Shown piece after piece: positions 51,893 through 60,822 of a DNA stretch of 64,000 nucleotides. Each line of letters begins with the position of its first letter. The stretch's first letter is position 1. The stretch is from an uncultured Lentisphaeria bacterium (lineage in GTDB: Bacteria; Verrucomicrobiota; Lentisphaeria; Victivallales; UBA1829). The position numbers and the translations under genes were made by a program. The DNA lies in NCBI GenBank assembly GCA_905197955.1, contig CAJKAR010000001.1, positions 1-64,000 of the forward strand. The letters are read 5' to 3'. The notes beneath the pieces are model-generated. The model was not told the DNA's origin and ran no database searches. It worked only from the letters and a program-made list of their open reading frames with translations.

Positions 51893-53821
51893 ATGCGTTC
51901 CATCCGGGCCAAAATTTTTCTTGTTGTCATCTCCTTTCTGCTCATCATGAGCTTTGCCTTCAGCTTCTACGCAGTCAACACCACGACCAACTACCGGAAA
52001 CTGAGAATCAACGAACTGGCGGCAACCGTTCAATACAAAAGCGAACGGATCAACACCTATATCACGGAAATGGAACAGGATGCTCTCTCTCTGGCAAATG
52101 CGGCATCCGTCTTCTACCTTTACACGAACCGGAGCAAGGAGATCGGAAACACGATCGTGCTGAACAACATCCGCACTTTTCCGACCGCGGCGGGCGGAGG
52201 CATCTGGTTCGAACCGTTCCGTCTTGATCCCGCCCGCAGATTCGCCTGCTTCTACGCATGCTACAACGACAAGGAAAAACTCCTGCTCGATCCCCATTAC
52301 AACACCGAACAATACAGTTATCTCAATCAGGCCTGGTACAAGCATATCGCCCGGGGCGTGAAAAAACGCGGCGACGTCAAATGGTCCCCCCCCTATCTTG
52401 ACACGGAAGGAACCAAATCCATCATCATCACCGCCGGAACGGGAATTTACAACCACAATGCGGAACGGGTCGGTCTTGCCACCATCGACTGGCGGATCCA
52501 GAACGTCATCCAGGCGATCAGCCGGATCAAACCCACGGAAAACAGCTTCGTCTTCATGTGCGATCCCGAACACGATTACATTCTGGCGAACACGTACAGT
52601 CCGGAACGCAGCGAAAAAATGACCGGTCGCTCCCTCCGCTACGCCCCCTGGTTCCAGAATCTGAAACAGGCCACAAAACTTCAGGTTTCCGTCATCCCCT
52701 TCAAACTGCACGGAGCCGAATATTACGCCTTTGCGCGCGTGCTCCGCAACGGCATGATGCTTTCCGTTCAGGTGCCTGCGGCGGAACTGTTTGCGCTGAT
52801 CAATCTGCACAATAAAATCTTTGTCTCGCTGTTTGTCACATTCTCGCTGCTGATGCTGTACTGTGCACTGGTGATCGTCTCGCGCTACATCACGGCGCCG
52901 ATCCGGAATTTGATGAAGGAAATCACCCGGCTCGGACAGGGAAATCTTGATCACCGCATTTCCGAATCGTCAAAAGATGAGATCGGATCGCTTGCGCGCA
53001 CATTCAACCGGATGTCCGACAATCTCAAGGACTACATCGACCGGCTCGCCAAGGAGACCTCCTCACGGGAACGCATCACAAGCGAACTGGAAGTCGCCGC
53101 CCAGATTCAGAAGGATATCCTGCCGAACCGCTTTCCCCCCTTCCCCGACAAAATCAAACAGTTCGATCTCTATGCCGAAATGCATGCCGCCAAAGAGGTT
53201 GCAGGCGACTTCTACGACTTCTTCATGATCGATCAGAACCGTATTGCCTTCGTCATTGCCGATGTCTCCGGCAAGGGCATCCCCGCCGCCATGTTCATGA
53301 TGAGTGCAAAAACCACTCTTAAAAACAACGCCCTCAGCGGTTACGGAGCCGCCAAAATCATCGAACGCACCAACAAGGCGCTCTGTGAAAACAACGATGT
53401 CTGCATGTTCGTAACCATGTTCTTCGGCATTTACGACCTCAGCACCAATGTCCTGCATTACGTCAACGGCGGGCACAATCCGCCGCTCCTCAAGCGCGAG
53501 GGAACCACCTACGACTGGCTCCGTCTCGACAAGGGCTTTGCTCTCGGAGTCATGGAAAACAGAGAATATCACGCACGGAAACTCCGTCTCCGCAAAGGCG
53601 ACCGCCTCTTCTGCTACACCGACGGCGTCACCGAGGCAACCAACGCAGACGGAGAAATCTTCGGCGAAAAACGCCTTCTCTCCGTCATGAACCGGACCGC
53701 TTATAAACAGACCCATCTACGCGGGGACCTCAAACGGGTCATGGACAGCGTCCGGGAATTCGCAGGCGGCACCGAACAGTTCGACGATGTCACCATGCTC
53801 ATCCTCGAAGTCAAGGAATAA
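51893..53821 (+). CDS. Membrane sensor PP2C (SpoIIE/RsbU-like) phosphatase with Cache and HAMP domains
   Basis: A 642-residue protein. Membrane helix 1 (~8-28, FLVVISFLLIMSFAFSFYAV), an extracytoplasmic dCache-like sensor (~30-300, with WYKHIARGVKKRGDVKWSPP and the typical late ADVS-free beta sheets), and helix 2 (~305-330). HAMP (SRYITAPIRNLMKEITRLGQG) and a coiled linker lead to the SpoIIE domain: EVAGDFYDFF, VIADVSGKGIPAAMFMM, YVNGGHNPPLL, LFCYTDGVTEATN and EQFDDVTMLIL, with the metal-binding aspartates in place. It should dephosphorylate an anti-anti-sigma factor on an external signal. It is coupled to the kinase gene. Confidence 0.9.
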   Translation: MRSIRAKIFLVVISFLLIMSFAFSFYAVNTTTNYRKLRINELAATVQYKSERINTYITEMEQDALSLANAASVFYLYTNRSKEIGNTIVLNNIRTFPTAAGGGIWFEPFRLDPARRFACFYACYNDKEKLLLDPHYNTEQYSYLNQAWYKHIARGVKKRGDVKWSPPYLDTEGTKSIIITAGTGIYNHNAERVGLATIDWRIQNVIQAISRIKPTENSFVFMCDPEHDYILANTYSPERSEKMTGRSLRYAPWFQNLKQATKLQVSVIPFKLHGAEYYAFARVLRNGMMLSVQVPAAELFALINLHNKIFVSLFVTFSLLMLYCALVIVSRYITAPIRNLMKEITRLGQGNLDHRISESSKDEIGSLARTFNRMSDNLKDYIDRLAKETSSRERITSELEVAAQIQKDILPNRFPPFPDKIKQFDLYAEMHAAKEVAGDFYDFFMIDQNRIAFVIADVSGKGIPAAMFMMSAKTTLKNNALSGYGAAKIIERTNKALCENNDVCMFVTMFFGIYDLSTNVLHYVNGGHNPPLLKREGTTYDWLRLDKGFALGVMENREYHARKLRLRKGDRLFCYTDGVTEATNADGEIFGEKRLLSVMNRTAYKQTHLRGDLKRVMDSVREFAGGTEQFDDVTMLILEVKE

Positions 53822-53940
53822 AGTTCCTCCCCCACTCCGGAGAATCCGATATTCTCTATCCGATTTCTCCAACCACCTCCAGACATCACCGGCAATGCGC
53901 ATCAATCCCTGGATTATTTATTTAAAAATAAAGAAATCAC

Positions 53941-53969
53941 TTGTTTCTTCCGGGAACCTGCTTTATATT
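53941..53969 (+). promoter_or_regulatory. Promoter of tyrS
   Basis: TTGTTT (53941-53946), 17 bases, TATATT (53964-53969), with a leader of about 30 bases. No T-box or other leader structure is seen. Confidence 0.5.
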
Positions 53970-54007
53970 ATGAGTTCTCCAAACTTTTAACATAATAAGG
54001 TGAAACG

Positions 54008-55276
54008 ATGTCAACAAATCTATTGGAAGATCTGAAGGCTCGCGGATTCGTCTACCAGTCGACCGACGAGAAAGCACTTGCAAAAGCTCTGTCAGAGGGT
54101 CCGATCACTTATTATGTGGGATTCGATCCGACCGGAGACAGTCTTCATGTGGGACACCTTCTTCCCGTCATGGCCATGCGTTGGCTCCAGAAAGCGGGGC
54201 ATCGTCCCATCGCCCTCGTGGGCGGTGCGACAGGACTTGTGGGCGATCCCTCCGGCAAACAGGAGGCCCGTCCGATTCTGACCAAGGAGAAAGTCGCCCA
54301 GAACTGTGCCGCCATCGGCGAACAGCTCAAACGATTCCTGCCCTACGACAATGTCGTCATGGCAAACAATCTCGACTGGCTCGGTGAAATGAAATATCTC
54401 GATTTCCTGCGCGATATCGGATCCAAATTCAGCGTCAACAAGATGCTGACTGCCGAATCCGTCAAACTCCGGATGGAAACCGGTATCACATTCATGGAAT
54501 TCAGCTACATGCTTCTCCAGTCCTACGACTACTACATCCTGAACCGCGATTACGGCTGCACGCTGGAACTCGGCGGACAGGATCAGTGGGGAAACATCGC
54601 AGCAGGCATCGACCTGGTCCGCCGTCTCTCCCAGAAAGAGGTGCACGGATTCACCATGCCGCTGCTGCTGAACAGTCAGGGAAAGAAATTCGGAAAATCC
54701 GTCGGCGGAGCGGTCTGGCTCGACAAAAACAAAACCAGTGTCTTCGACTACTATCAGTTCTGGCGCAATGTCGATGACGCCGATGTCCGGAAACTCATGG
54801 GCTATTTCACCGCCCTCCCGCTAGATGAGATTCAGACTCTGTGCGATGCATCCATCAACCGGGCAAAAGAGGTTCTTGCATTCGAAGCCACATCGCTTGC
54901 GCACGGACACGACGAGGCCGCAAAAGCCTATCTCGCTGCCTGCACCAAGTTCGGATTCGCCGACAAGGACGGCACCATTCCGACTTCCAGCCGGATCCGC
55001 GAGATCAAACCCGATTCCTCCGCCGCGCTCGACGATCTCCCAACCTATCGGCTGACGCTCCCCGCGGAAGGAATCTGGATCGTCAAACTGCTTGCCGATT
55101 CCGGTCTCTGCAAATCCAACGGAGATGCCCGGCGACTGATCCAGGGCGGTGGAGCCTATCTGGGCGACAAACGAGTCGAAAGCGCCGACTGCACCGTCAC
55201 CGCGGCAGATTTCAAAGACGGAGCAGTCATCCTGAAAGCCGGTAAAAAGAATCTGAAACGGATCGTTCTCGCCTGA
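54008..55276 (+). CDS. tyrS: Tyrosyl-tRNA synthetase
   Basis: A 422-residue class I synthetase. YYVGFDPTGDSLHVGHLLPV contains the HIGH variant HVGH. GQDQWGNIAAGIDLVRR binds tyrosine, and GKKFGKSVGGAVWLD holds the KMSKS-type loop as KFGKS. The C-terminal S4 RNA-binding domain (LADSGLCKSNGDARRLIQGGG) is present. It charges tRNA-Tyr in the cytoplasm. AAGGTGAAACG precedes the ATG. Length and motifs match the bacterial TyrS type with KFGKS. Confidence 0.97.
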   Translation: MSTNLLEDLKARGFVYQSTDEKALAKALSEGPITYYVGFDPTGDSLHVGHLLPVMAMRWLQKAGHRPIALVGGATGLVGDPSGKQEARPILTKEKVAQNCAAIGEQLKRFLPYDNVVMANNLDWLGEMKYLDFLRDIGSKFSVNKMLTAESVKLRMETGITFMEFSYMLLQSYDYYILNRDYGCTLELGGQDQWGNIAAGIDLVRRLSQKEVHGFTMPLLLNSQGKKFGKSVGGAVWLDKNKTSVFDYYQFWRNVDDADVRKLMGYFTALPLDEIQTLCDASINRAKEVLAFEATSLAHGHDEAAKAYLAACTKFGFADKDGTIPTSSRIREIKPDSSAALDDLPTYRLTLPAEGIWIVKLLADSGLCKSNGDARRLIQGGGAYLGDKRVESADCTVTAADFKDGAVILKAGKKNLKRIVLA

Positions 55277-55316
55277 TACCCAAGGCAGAAACAATCCGAT
55301 TCCGTCGGAGTGCAAC

Positions 55317-55343
55317 GCCGGAAACATCAAAAATGTTTCCGGC
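55317..55343 (+). terminator. Stem-loop after tyrS
   Basis: A perfect 11-bp stem (55317-55327 and 55333-55343) with loop CAAAA, 40 bases after the stop. The tail has no pure T-run, so termination efficiency is uncertain. Confidence 0.6.
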
Positions 55344-55350
55344 AGACTCC

Positions 55351-55378
55351 TTGATTTTATCCAGATCCGCACTATCTT
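55351..55378 (+). promoter_or_regulatory. Promoter of the zinc-ribbon gene, possibly giving a leaderless mRNA
   Basis: TTGATT (55351-55356), 16 bases, TATCTT (55373-55378). The ATG at 55385 lies 6 bases beyond the -10, at the expected start of transcription, and no ribosome-binding site is present. Confidence 0.4.
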
Positions 55379-55384
55379 TTTCTC

Positions 55385-55654
55385 ATGATGAAACAACAGG
55401 ACACATCAAAATATAAATATATCCATCCTGATCCCGCAGGCAATCCGGAAGAGAAATTTCTGGTCTGTCCGAACTGCGGAGAAACGCTGCTGCCCGCGGA
55501 TATCGAATCGTTTTCCACCTGTCCTTACTGCAACACCAAGCTGGAATTCAGCAATGATCTGGAGGATTTTATCCTCTCTCCGCTGATTTCCCACTGGATT
55601 CAGGCAGTCCGGAACCGTCAGGAATCAGGCCGCGAAAGCCGTTACCGCCAGTGA
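55385..55654 (+). CDS. Small zinc-ribbon protein
   Basis: An 89-residue protein. VCPNCGETLLPADIESFSTCPYCNTKLEF (~27-55) gives two CxxC pairs 15 residues apart, a single zinc ribbon. The rest is polar and probably alpha-helical. Function unknown: small proteins of this shape may be nucleic-acid-binding or regulatory. It starts with ATGATG and lacks a ribosome site. It stands between tyrS and the secreted-protein gene with its own promoter. The gene is supported by zinc-finger spacing and normal codon use. Confidence 0.65.
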   Translation: MMKQQDTSKYKYIHPDPAGNPEEKFLVCPNCGETLLPADIESFSTCPYCNTKLEFSNDLEDFILSPLISHWIQAVRNRQESGRESRYRQ

Positions 55655-55694
55655 GCGGACCGATCCCCCGTTCGCTGAAATTGCACGGAAGAAG

Positions 55695-55723
55695 TTGCAA
55701 AACGGCCGAATGGATGCTATTAT
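55695..55723 (+). promoter_or_regulatory. Promoter of the secreted-protein gene
   Basis: TTGCAA (55695-55700), 17 bases, TATTAT (55718-55723), 36 bases before the ATG. Confidence 0.55.
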
Positions 55724-55758
55724 TCTCTTGTACATAAGTTTTTTGCAGGGAGTTACAG

Positions 55759-56463
55759 ATGATGAGACTGTGCGCGATTCTTTTTCTGGCAGCGGCCGGA
55801 TGGGCAGTTCCGCTTTCCGCGGAGGTATTTTCACTCTGGCCGTTTTCCTCCGGCGACGGCGGAGGCTCTCTGGAAGATGCTCTGAAACCCTCCAGGCTCT
55901 GGTCCGAAAAAGTCGTTGTGGATGGACATTCGCTGGAGCTCGGGGTCTCGCTGGTCCAGAATCCGCTGGATGTCTGCTACAAAAATCTGCGCAAGCTCTA
56001 TCCGGATGCCCGCTTTGCGGCAAACTCGAACTCTCTGCTGGTCGAAATCAAACGGAAAAACGGAATCCGACGCCGCCTTTATCTGCTCGCCATCGAAGGG
56101 ATTTATCCGACGATCGAATTCACGATGGATCTTCCGGCGGAAAAGCTGAAACCTTCGCACTGGCCCGCGGATTTTCCGCTGCCGCCGGGAAGCAAACCGA
56201 TCGCGGTCATGGAATTTCCAAAACGGAACGCGGTTTATGGAGCGTTCTCATCGGAATTCGGGATCTCCCAGACTCTTCCGAGCGTTGCCGCCGCGCTGAA
56301 AAATGCCGGCTGGAACAGCATTACAAACGAACACAAGGATGCCTTCAACGGCACAGGAGAGGTGCTCATGAAACAGAATCCGCCGTCACTGATTATCATC
56401 GGGTTCTCGCCGACCAAAAACGGGGGATGCATCGGAACCATCTACAAACGCCGGAACCAGTGA
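55759..56463 (+). CDS. Secreted protein of unknown function
   Basis: A 234-residue protein with signal peptide MMRLCAILFLAAAGWAVPLSA (cleavage near LSA-EVF). GGGAG lies 6 bases before ATGATG, so either ATG could start. The mature part has two possible repeats of an alpha/beta unit: LGVSLVQNPLDVCYKNLRKLYPDARFA and FSSEFGISQTLPSVAAALKNAGWNSIT each resemble a small domain that binds something at its helix. No family recognised. It converges on the cardiolipin synthase gene with only 4 bases between the stops. Confidence 0.7.
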   Translation: MMRLCAILFLAAAGWAVPLSAEVFSLWPFSSGDGGGSLEDALKPSRLWSEKVVVDGHSLELGVSLVQNPLDVCYKNLRKLYPDARFAANSNSLLVEIKRKNGIRRRLYLLAIEGIYPTIEFTMDLPAEKLKPSHWPADFPLPPGSKPIAVMEFPKRNAVYGAFSSEFGISQTLPSVAAALKNAGWNSITNEHKDAFNGTGEVLMKQNPPSLIIIGFSPTKNGGCIGTIYKRRNQ

Positions 56464-56467
56464 ATTC

Positions 56468-57958
56468 TCACAGAAGCGGCGTCAGCAGGGCACAGAGATT
56501 TTCGGCAGCCCGGACGACTCCTTTTTTCGCATAAATCTGATCCAGCGTCACTTCATCGGAAGCGGCGAGCTCCCCTTCGAGTTCCGTCTTGAGCTGACGG
56601 ATGAAACTCTCTCCGCGAATGACGGTATCTAATTCAAAATTCAGCCGGAAACTCCGGACATCGCAGTTGCTGGATCCCACAAGCGCCCATTCTGAATCCA
56701 CCAGCATCGCCTTGGCATGCACGAAAACACCTCTCCGTTCAAAGATGCGGACCCCATCCTCCAGCAGAGATTCGTAAAAACTGCGGGAAGCCAGCTTCAC
56801 ATAGAAATGATTGTTGTTCATCGGCACAATCACCCGGACATCGACTCCGCGCGCGGCAGCCATTCTCAGCGCCATGAGGAACGGCGTATCCGGAACAAAA
56901 TATGGACTGATGATCCAGATGCTTTTCTCGGCGGTGGAAGCAGCGGTATAAAACACTTTCTCGCTGCCCTCGTAGCATTGTCCCCAGCCGGAGCAGATCA
57001 GCCGGATCGCGCAGTCGCCGCAGGGAGCGACCGGAGGAAGAAGAGCCGCATTCAGAATATTTTCCTCGGATTCATTCGCCGCATAGAACCAGTCGCGGAG
57101 AAACGACATCTCCAGTTCGCCGACCACCGGACCCTCGATCCGGCAATGCAGATCGTGAATCGCGCTTTCCCCCTTCCGCCGGACCGGAACATTCTCCTCG
57201 CTGATATTCACGCCCCCGAGAAAACCGACTCTGCCATCCACCACCAGAAGTTTCCGGTGATTGCGCATCTGGAAGCGCCAGCGCGTCAGACTGTTCGCCA
57301 GGGAAAAGGGACGAATCTTGAAATTTTCGATCCCGCGCCCGTATTTGTTGAACATCCGGTAAAACGAGGAAAAAAAACTCCCGAAACTGTCATAGAGAAT
57401 TTTGACATCGACCCCCTCGCGCGCACGATCCTCCAGAGTCTTCAAAATGTAGTGCCCGATCTCATCATCTGCAATAATGAAGCTCTGAAGCAGAATCGAA
57501 CGGTGCGCGGCATTGATCGCGGCAAGCATGGCGGGATACGCCGCGGTGCCGTCGCGCAGGAGCTTCACGGAATTGCCATGCACGGAACAGGTCTCAGGCA
57601 TGGTCCGGTCCAGAGTCGTTGCAGAAACGGAACCGCCGCGAACAATGAAGCGCTGCAGCCTGGAATAATACTCATCCAGTTTGGGATGCGCCTTGATCTT
57701 CGCGATAAAGTCGCTGGCGGAATCCGCAACGCGCCGTCCCATGGAAGCCTTCCGGCTGCGCCCCGTCAACAGATACAGAATCACCCCGAACGCGGGGAAC
57801 GCGATAATCACCGTAAGCCACAGCGATGTCCTCTGCGGTTCATCCCCCTGATTCCGCAGAACATCCAGAGCACAGACGACCGCAGCCAGTAGGAGCACCA
57901 TGATCCAGCTCCCGTAAACGACTACTTCCACATGTTCCAGCCATTGCATCGTCCGCAT
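56468..57958 (-). CDS. cls: Cardiolipin synthase (phospholipase D family)
   Basis: A ~496-residue membrane protein. Two N-terminal helices (WIMVLLLAAVVCALDVL and LTVIIAFPAFGVILYLL) are followed by two PLD catalytic modules: NHRKLLVVDGRVGFLGGVN (HxKxxxxD) and HAKAMLVDSEWALVGSSN (HxKxxxxD with GSxN). It condenses two phosphatidylglycerol molecules (or PG and PE) into cardiolipin. The ATG at 57958 is preceded by AAGGAG. A decayed fragment of a second copy is at about 58310-58415. Confidence 0.93.
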   Translation of the reverse strand: MRTMQWLEHVEVVVYGSWIMVLLLAAVVCALDVLRNQGDEPQRTSLWLTVIIAFPAFGVILYLLTGRSRKASMGRRVADSASDFIAKIKAHPKLDEYYSRLQRFIVRGGSVSATTLDRTMPETCSVHGNSVKLLRDGTAAYPAMLAAINAAHRSILLQSFIIADDEIGHYILKTLEDRAREGVDVKILYDSFGSFFSSFYRMFNKYGRGIENFKIRPFSLANSLTRWRFQMRNHRKLLVVDGRVGFLGGVNISEENVPVRRKGESAIHDLHCRIEGPVVGELEMSFLRDWFYAANESEENILNAALLPPVAPCGDCAIRLICSGWGQCYEGSEKVFYTAASTAEKSIWIISPYFVPDTPFLMALRMAAARGVDVRVIVPMNNNHFYVKLASRSFYESLLEDGVRIFERRGVFVHAKAMLVDSEWALVGSSNCDVRSFRLNFELDTVIRGESFIRQLKTELEGELAASDEVTLDQIYAKKGVVRAAENLCALLTPLL

Positions 57959-58039
57959 ACCTCTCCTTAGCTGCCGGGAAAATAACACGGTTTCTCCAGC
58001 ACGTCAAATGAAAAAAAAGATTATTTTTATTTCATTTCA

Positions 58040-58068
58040 TTGATTTTTTTCAAAATCCGGACTATTCA
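58040..58068 (+). promoter_or_regulatory. Promoter of the truncated DUF4173 copy
   Basis: TTGATT (58040-58045), 17 bases, TATTCA (58063-58068). The sequence and arrangement match the promoter at 58543-58571. Confidence 0.5.
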
Positions 58069-58091
58069 TATATTCAGAAAGGAGAAACATT

Positions 58092-58352
58092 ATGCGATTC
58101 ACATCCCGCTTCCATCTGCTGGCAAGCAAGTTCAGAATCCCCCTGGTAATTCTCCTGCTCTCTCTGGTGTTTTTTCTCTTTTCCCGGACGGAGACCGTCT
58201 CAATCGGAAGCGTCTCTGCTCTGATTTTCTGTCTTCTGCTGAAAAAAAGAAGCGCCCTGCGCTGCCATAAGGGACTTTTACATTTCTCTCCCGCCGCGTG
58301 CGGTTCCCAGAGCCCTTCAGGAGAGAATACTAGCCCCCCTCTTCGGAAATAA
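58092..58352 (+). pseudogene. Truncated duplicate of the DUF4173-like gene
   Basis: The first ~50 codons (MRFTSRFHLLASKFRIPLV) align with the start of the gene at 58604 (MKFTYRFNLLLPDQFRIPM): 'IGSV' and the following hydrophobic stretch match too. After ~58245 homology is lost and the reading frame ends at 58352. GAAAGGAGAAACATT upstream also matches. A broken tandem copy that may still be transcribed, giving an 86-residue peptide with one membrane helix. Confidence 0.75.
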
Positions 58353-58415
58353 TGGAACTCTGAAGCAGGATCGACCGGCGTGCGGAGCTGATCGCATCCG
58401 GCATGGCAGATTCCG
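58310..58415 (-). pseudogene. Fragment of a second cardiolipin synthase gene
   Basis: The minus strand here encodes MPDAISSARRSILLQSSIIS, which aligns with MLAAINAAHRSILLQSFIIA of the intact cls gene, and the DNA matches 57478-57545 at roughly three bases in four. The fragment stops at TAG (58332..58330) and lacks both PLD motifs. Together with the truncated DUF4173 copy it marks an old tandem duplication of the cls-DUF4173 pair. The rest of 58416-58603 shows only a promoter. Confidence 0.7.
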
Positions 58416-58542
58416 CTGATGACTGTCTGCCGGAGCAAAATTCTCAAGAGGATCTTCCGCTCCTGCTCATGCTTTCCGGGATCGCAATGTGATTTCTTCA
58501 GAACATTCCGTAAAAAAAAATGATAATTTTCTTCCTGAACTG

Positions 58543-58571
58543 TTGATTTTTCCCGGATACCGGGCTATTCT
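58543..58571 (+). promoter_or_regulatory. Promoter of the DUF4173-like gene with palindromic spacer
   Basis: TTGATT (58543-58548), 17 bases, TATTCT (58566-58571). The spacer contains CCCGG-ATA-CCGGG (about 58552-58564), a possible operator not conserved in the duplicate promoter. Confidence 0.5.
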
Positions 58572-58603
58572 TAGCACAGAGAAGGAATGAGAGGAGAAAC
58601 GTT

Positions 58604-60142
58604 ATGAAATTCACATACCGATTCAATCTGCTGCTGCCTGACCAGTTCCGAATTCCGATGGTGATTCTCCTGATCTTTCTGGCGGATTTTCTCTTTTATC
58701 GTGTGGATACACAGACAATCGGAAGTGTTCCGTTCCTGATTTTTTATCTGGTGCTGCTGATTTTCTCGCTGCCTCATCGTCTGGATTTCATGCCGATGAA
58801 TTTCCGTCTTCTCTGGGGATTTGTCTTTTTTCTCAGCTCGCTCGGACTGCTCTATTCAGTCAATTTCTACAGCATAGCCGTTCCGCTGTTTGCGCTTTTC
58901 TCCTTCCGCATGGTATCCTCCACGGCGGTATGGGAAACAAGAATCGGGAAATGGTTCCGGAATCTTCTGCTCCTGTTTGCATCCGTCTTCTTTGACTGGT
59001 ACTATCAGATCCGTGTTGCGTTGGAAAATCTCGGCAGCTCAAAACCGATCCTGGTAAAATTCATGCGCGGAATCTTTCTCTGGTTTCTGCCGATCCTGTT
59101 CACATTTCTGTTTCTGCTGCTGTTTGCAAGCGCCAATCCGATCATAGAAAAGGGGGTTGACAATCTTCTGAAAACGCTTCAGGAAATTCAGCTGCCGAGC
59201 TTCTCCCGTCTATTCTTCTGGTTCTGCGTCTTCCTTTCCACGACCGCTCTGAGTGGACTGACCCTTTGGAAACGCACTTGCGAAATCTGGGATCAACATC
59301 TGGCACTCTGCACCTATCAGGTCGAGCTCGGACAATCTGCCGATCACCTTCTGGCCCGAATCATGACGCGCGGTCTGATTCTGTTCAATCTTCTGTTTCT
59401 GGTTCAGAATATCTTTGACATTGAATATCTCTGGTCGGGCGCCACGCTCCCCAACGGAATGACCTATGCGGAATACGCACACCGCGGAGCCTATCCGCTG
59501 ATTGCCACCGCTCTTCTTGCCGGAATCCTGACTCTGGTCACATTCTGCCGTCAATCCAGCGGGCCGGTATGGAAATGGGCAAGGATACTGGTATACGTAT
59601 GGCTTCTGCAGAATGTGTTCCTGGTGGCATCCTCCCTGCTCCGGCTGGAAAAATATATTTCCGTGTACAGCCTGACCGAACTCCGCGTTGCAGCGGCCTT
59701 CTGGATGCTGCTGGTTGCGTGCGGACTCTTCCTGATCCTGTATAAAATCTGGAAAAACAAAGATTTTGCCTGGCTGGTCTGGGCCAACGGCGGAGCCCTG
59801 TTGGTACTCATGCTGTTCCTCATGCTGTTTGATGTCCGCGGCTGCATTGCGGAATATAATCTGGCGCACTGCCGGGAGATCGTCAAAGAAACCAAAGAGG
59901 GCATTCAGCCGGTTTCACTGGATGTGCAATATCTCTGTTCGCTGGGATATCCGGCTCTGCCCGCTCTGCTGAAAGCGGAGGAAAAAGGCATTGAGATTCC
60001 GCCCAATCAATATGGCGACGACCGAATCAAAGAACTGTATCTCGGACTCGGCAAAGATCTCGACAACTGGCGAACCTTTACCCTTCACCGGTATCTTGTC
60101 CAGAAAAAAGCAGAACCGCTGTACACAAAATCTGAAAAATAA
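58604..60142 (+). CDS. Polytopic membrane protein, DUF4173/DUF4153-like
   Basis: A 512-residue protein with about ten to twelve hydrophobic segments through residue ~430 and a soluble C-terminal tail (~430-512, NLAHCREIVKETKEGIQPVS and GYPALPALLKAEEKG). LPNGMTYAEYAHRGAYPLIATALLA is the conserved block I associate with DUF4173. Function unknown in the family. AGGAG lies upstream of the ATG. It has its own promoter and a decayed duplicate 500 bases upstream. An AT-rich stem with a T-run near 60165-60185 may terminate it. Confidence 0.75.
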   Translation: MKFTYRFNLLLPDQFRIPMVILLIFLADFLFYRVDTQTIGSVPFLIFYLVLLIFSLPHRLDFMPMNFRLLWGFVFFLSSLGLLYSVNFYSIAVPLFALFSFRMVSSTAVWETRIGKWFRNLLLLFASVFFDWYYQIRVALENLGSSKPILVKFMRGIFLWFLPILFTFLFLLLFASANPIIEKGVDNLLKTLQEIQLPSFSRLFFWFCVFLSTTALSGLTLWKRTCEIWDQHLALCTYQVELGQSADHLLARIMTRGLILFNLLFLVQNIFDIEYLWSGATLPNGMTYAEYAHRGAYPLIATALLAGILTLVTFCRQSSGPVWKWARILVYVWLLQNVFLVASSLLRLEKYISVYSLTELRVAAAFWMLLVACGLFLILYKIWKNKDFAWLVWANGGALLVLMLFLMLFDVRGCIAEYNLAHCREIVKETKEGIQPVSLDVQYLCSLGYPALPALLKAEEKGIEIPPNQYGDDRIKELYLGLGKDLDNWRTFTLHRYLVQKKAEPLYTKSEK

Positions 60143-60194
60143 CCCTCAAAAGCCCTCTTTTGCAAGAAAATATTCTTTTTTTTCAGATTTCAGT

Positions 60195-60222
60195 TTGACA
60201 TTCCCCAAAACAATGATACATT
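60195..60222 (+). promoter_or_regulatory. Promoter of tRNA-Gln
   Basis: TTGACA (60195-60200), 16 bases, TACATT (60217-60222), about 20 bases before the tRNA. Confidence 0.65.
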
Positions 60223-60242
60223 AATGCACATTGCAAATCCGG

Positions 60243-60316
60243 TGCCCAATGGTGTAACGGTAGCACAACTGATTCTGGTTCAGTTTGTTGAGGTTCGAAT
60301 CCTTATTGGGCAGCCA
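60243..60316 (+). tRNA. tRNA-Gln (anticodon CTG)
   Basis: Acceptor arms TGCCCAA and TTGGGCA pair. Anticodon stem ACTGA/TCAGT encloses loop TTCTGGT, so the anticodon is CTG (CAG codon). T-arm GGTTCGAATCC, discriminator G, and CCA encoded at 60314-60316. Confidence 0.96.
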
Positions 60317-60822
60317 TTTTCCCTTTCTTTTTTCGTTTCCGAGTCTCCTTTTTGAAGATCTTTTTTGCTGTGTATTTTTCTTTGAAACGTTTTTTGCGTT
60401 TTTGCATACACGAATTCCGATTTGCTGTCATTTATCCTCATTGCTTGATATTGTCCTGATGAACGGATTTTCAGAAAAAACTGTTTTTTTTTCCGGAATC
60501 GCTCTTGCAACAGCCGAATAGAGGAATATATTGCCACTAATGAGAGGTTTTCCTTTCTGGTACGAAAACGCTCTCAACGGCGTTCCGGTGAAACTGCCAT
60601 AAGTCACTATGCTCCTTAAAAAAATCCCAAAACCGCAGATCACGCTGCAGACAGGGAACCATCCATGCATGTTGGTTTCTGTTTCCGTTTTCGGATTTTT
60701 TTGAACAAGCACGCGGACTTCTGGCAGTTTCGCTTTTTATCATGGCCGGCCCCGGAACGACGGCATAACCGTCCGCAACGGCAAGAACCATCAGAAAGAA
60801 ACCTGTACGGAGGTATCATAAA
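60317..60822. other. 506-base region with no clear gene
   Basis: T-rich after the tRNA, then mixed. A 20-codon frame from ATG at about 60540 (MRGFPFWYENALNGVPVKLP) and a 94-codon minus-strand frame (60712..60428) have no ribosome site or recognised family. No tRNA, strong hairpin or repeat was found. ACGGAGG near 60805 is the ribosome site of the next gene. Confidence 0.4.
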
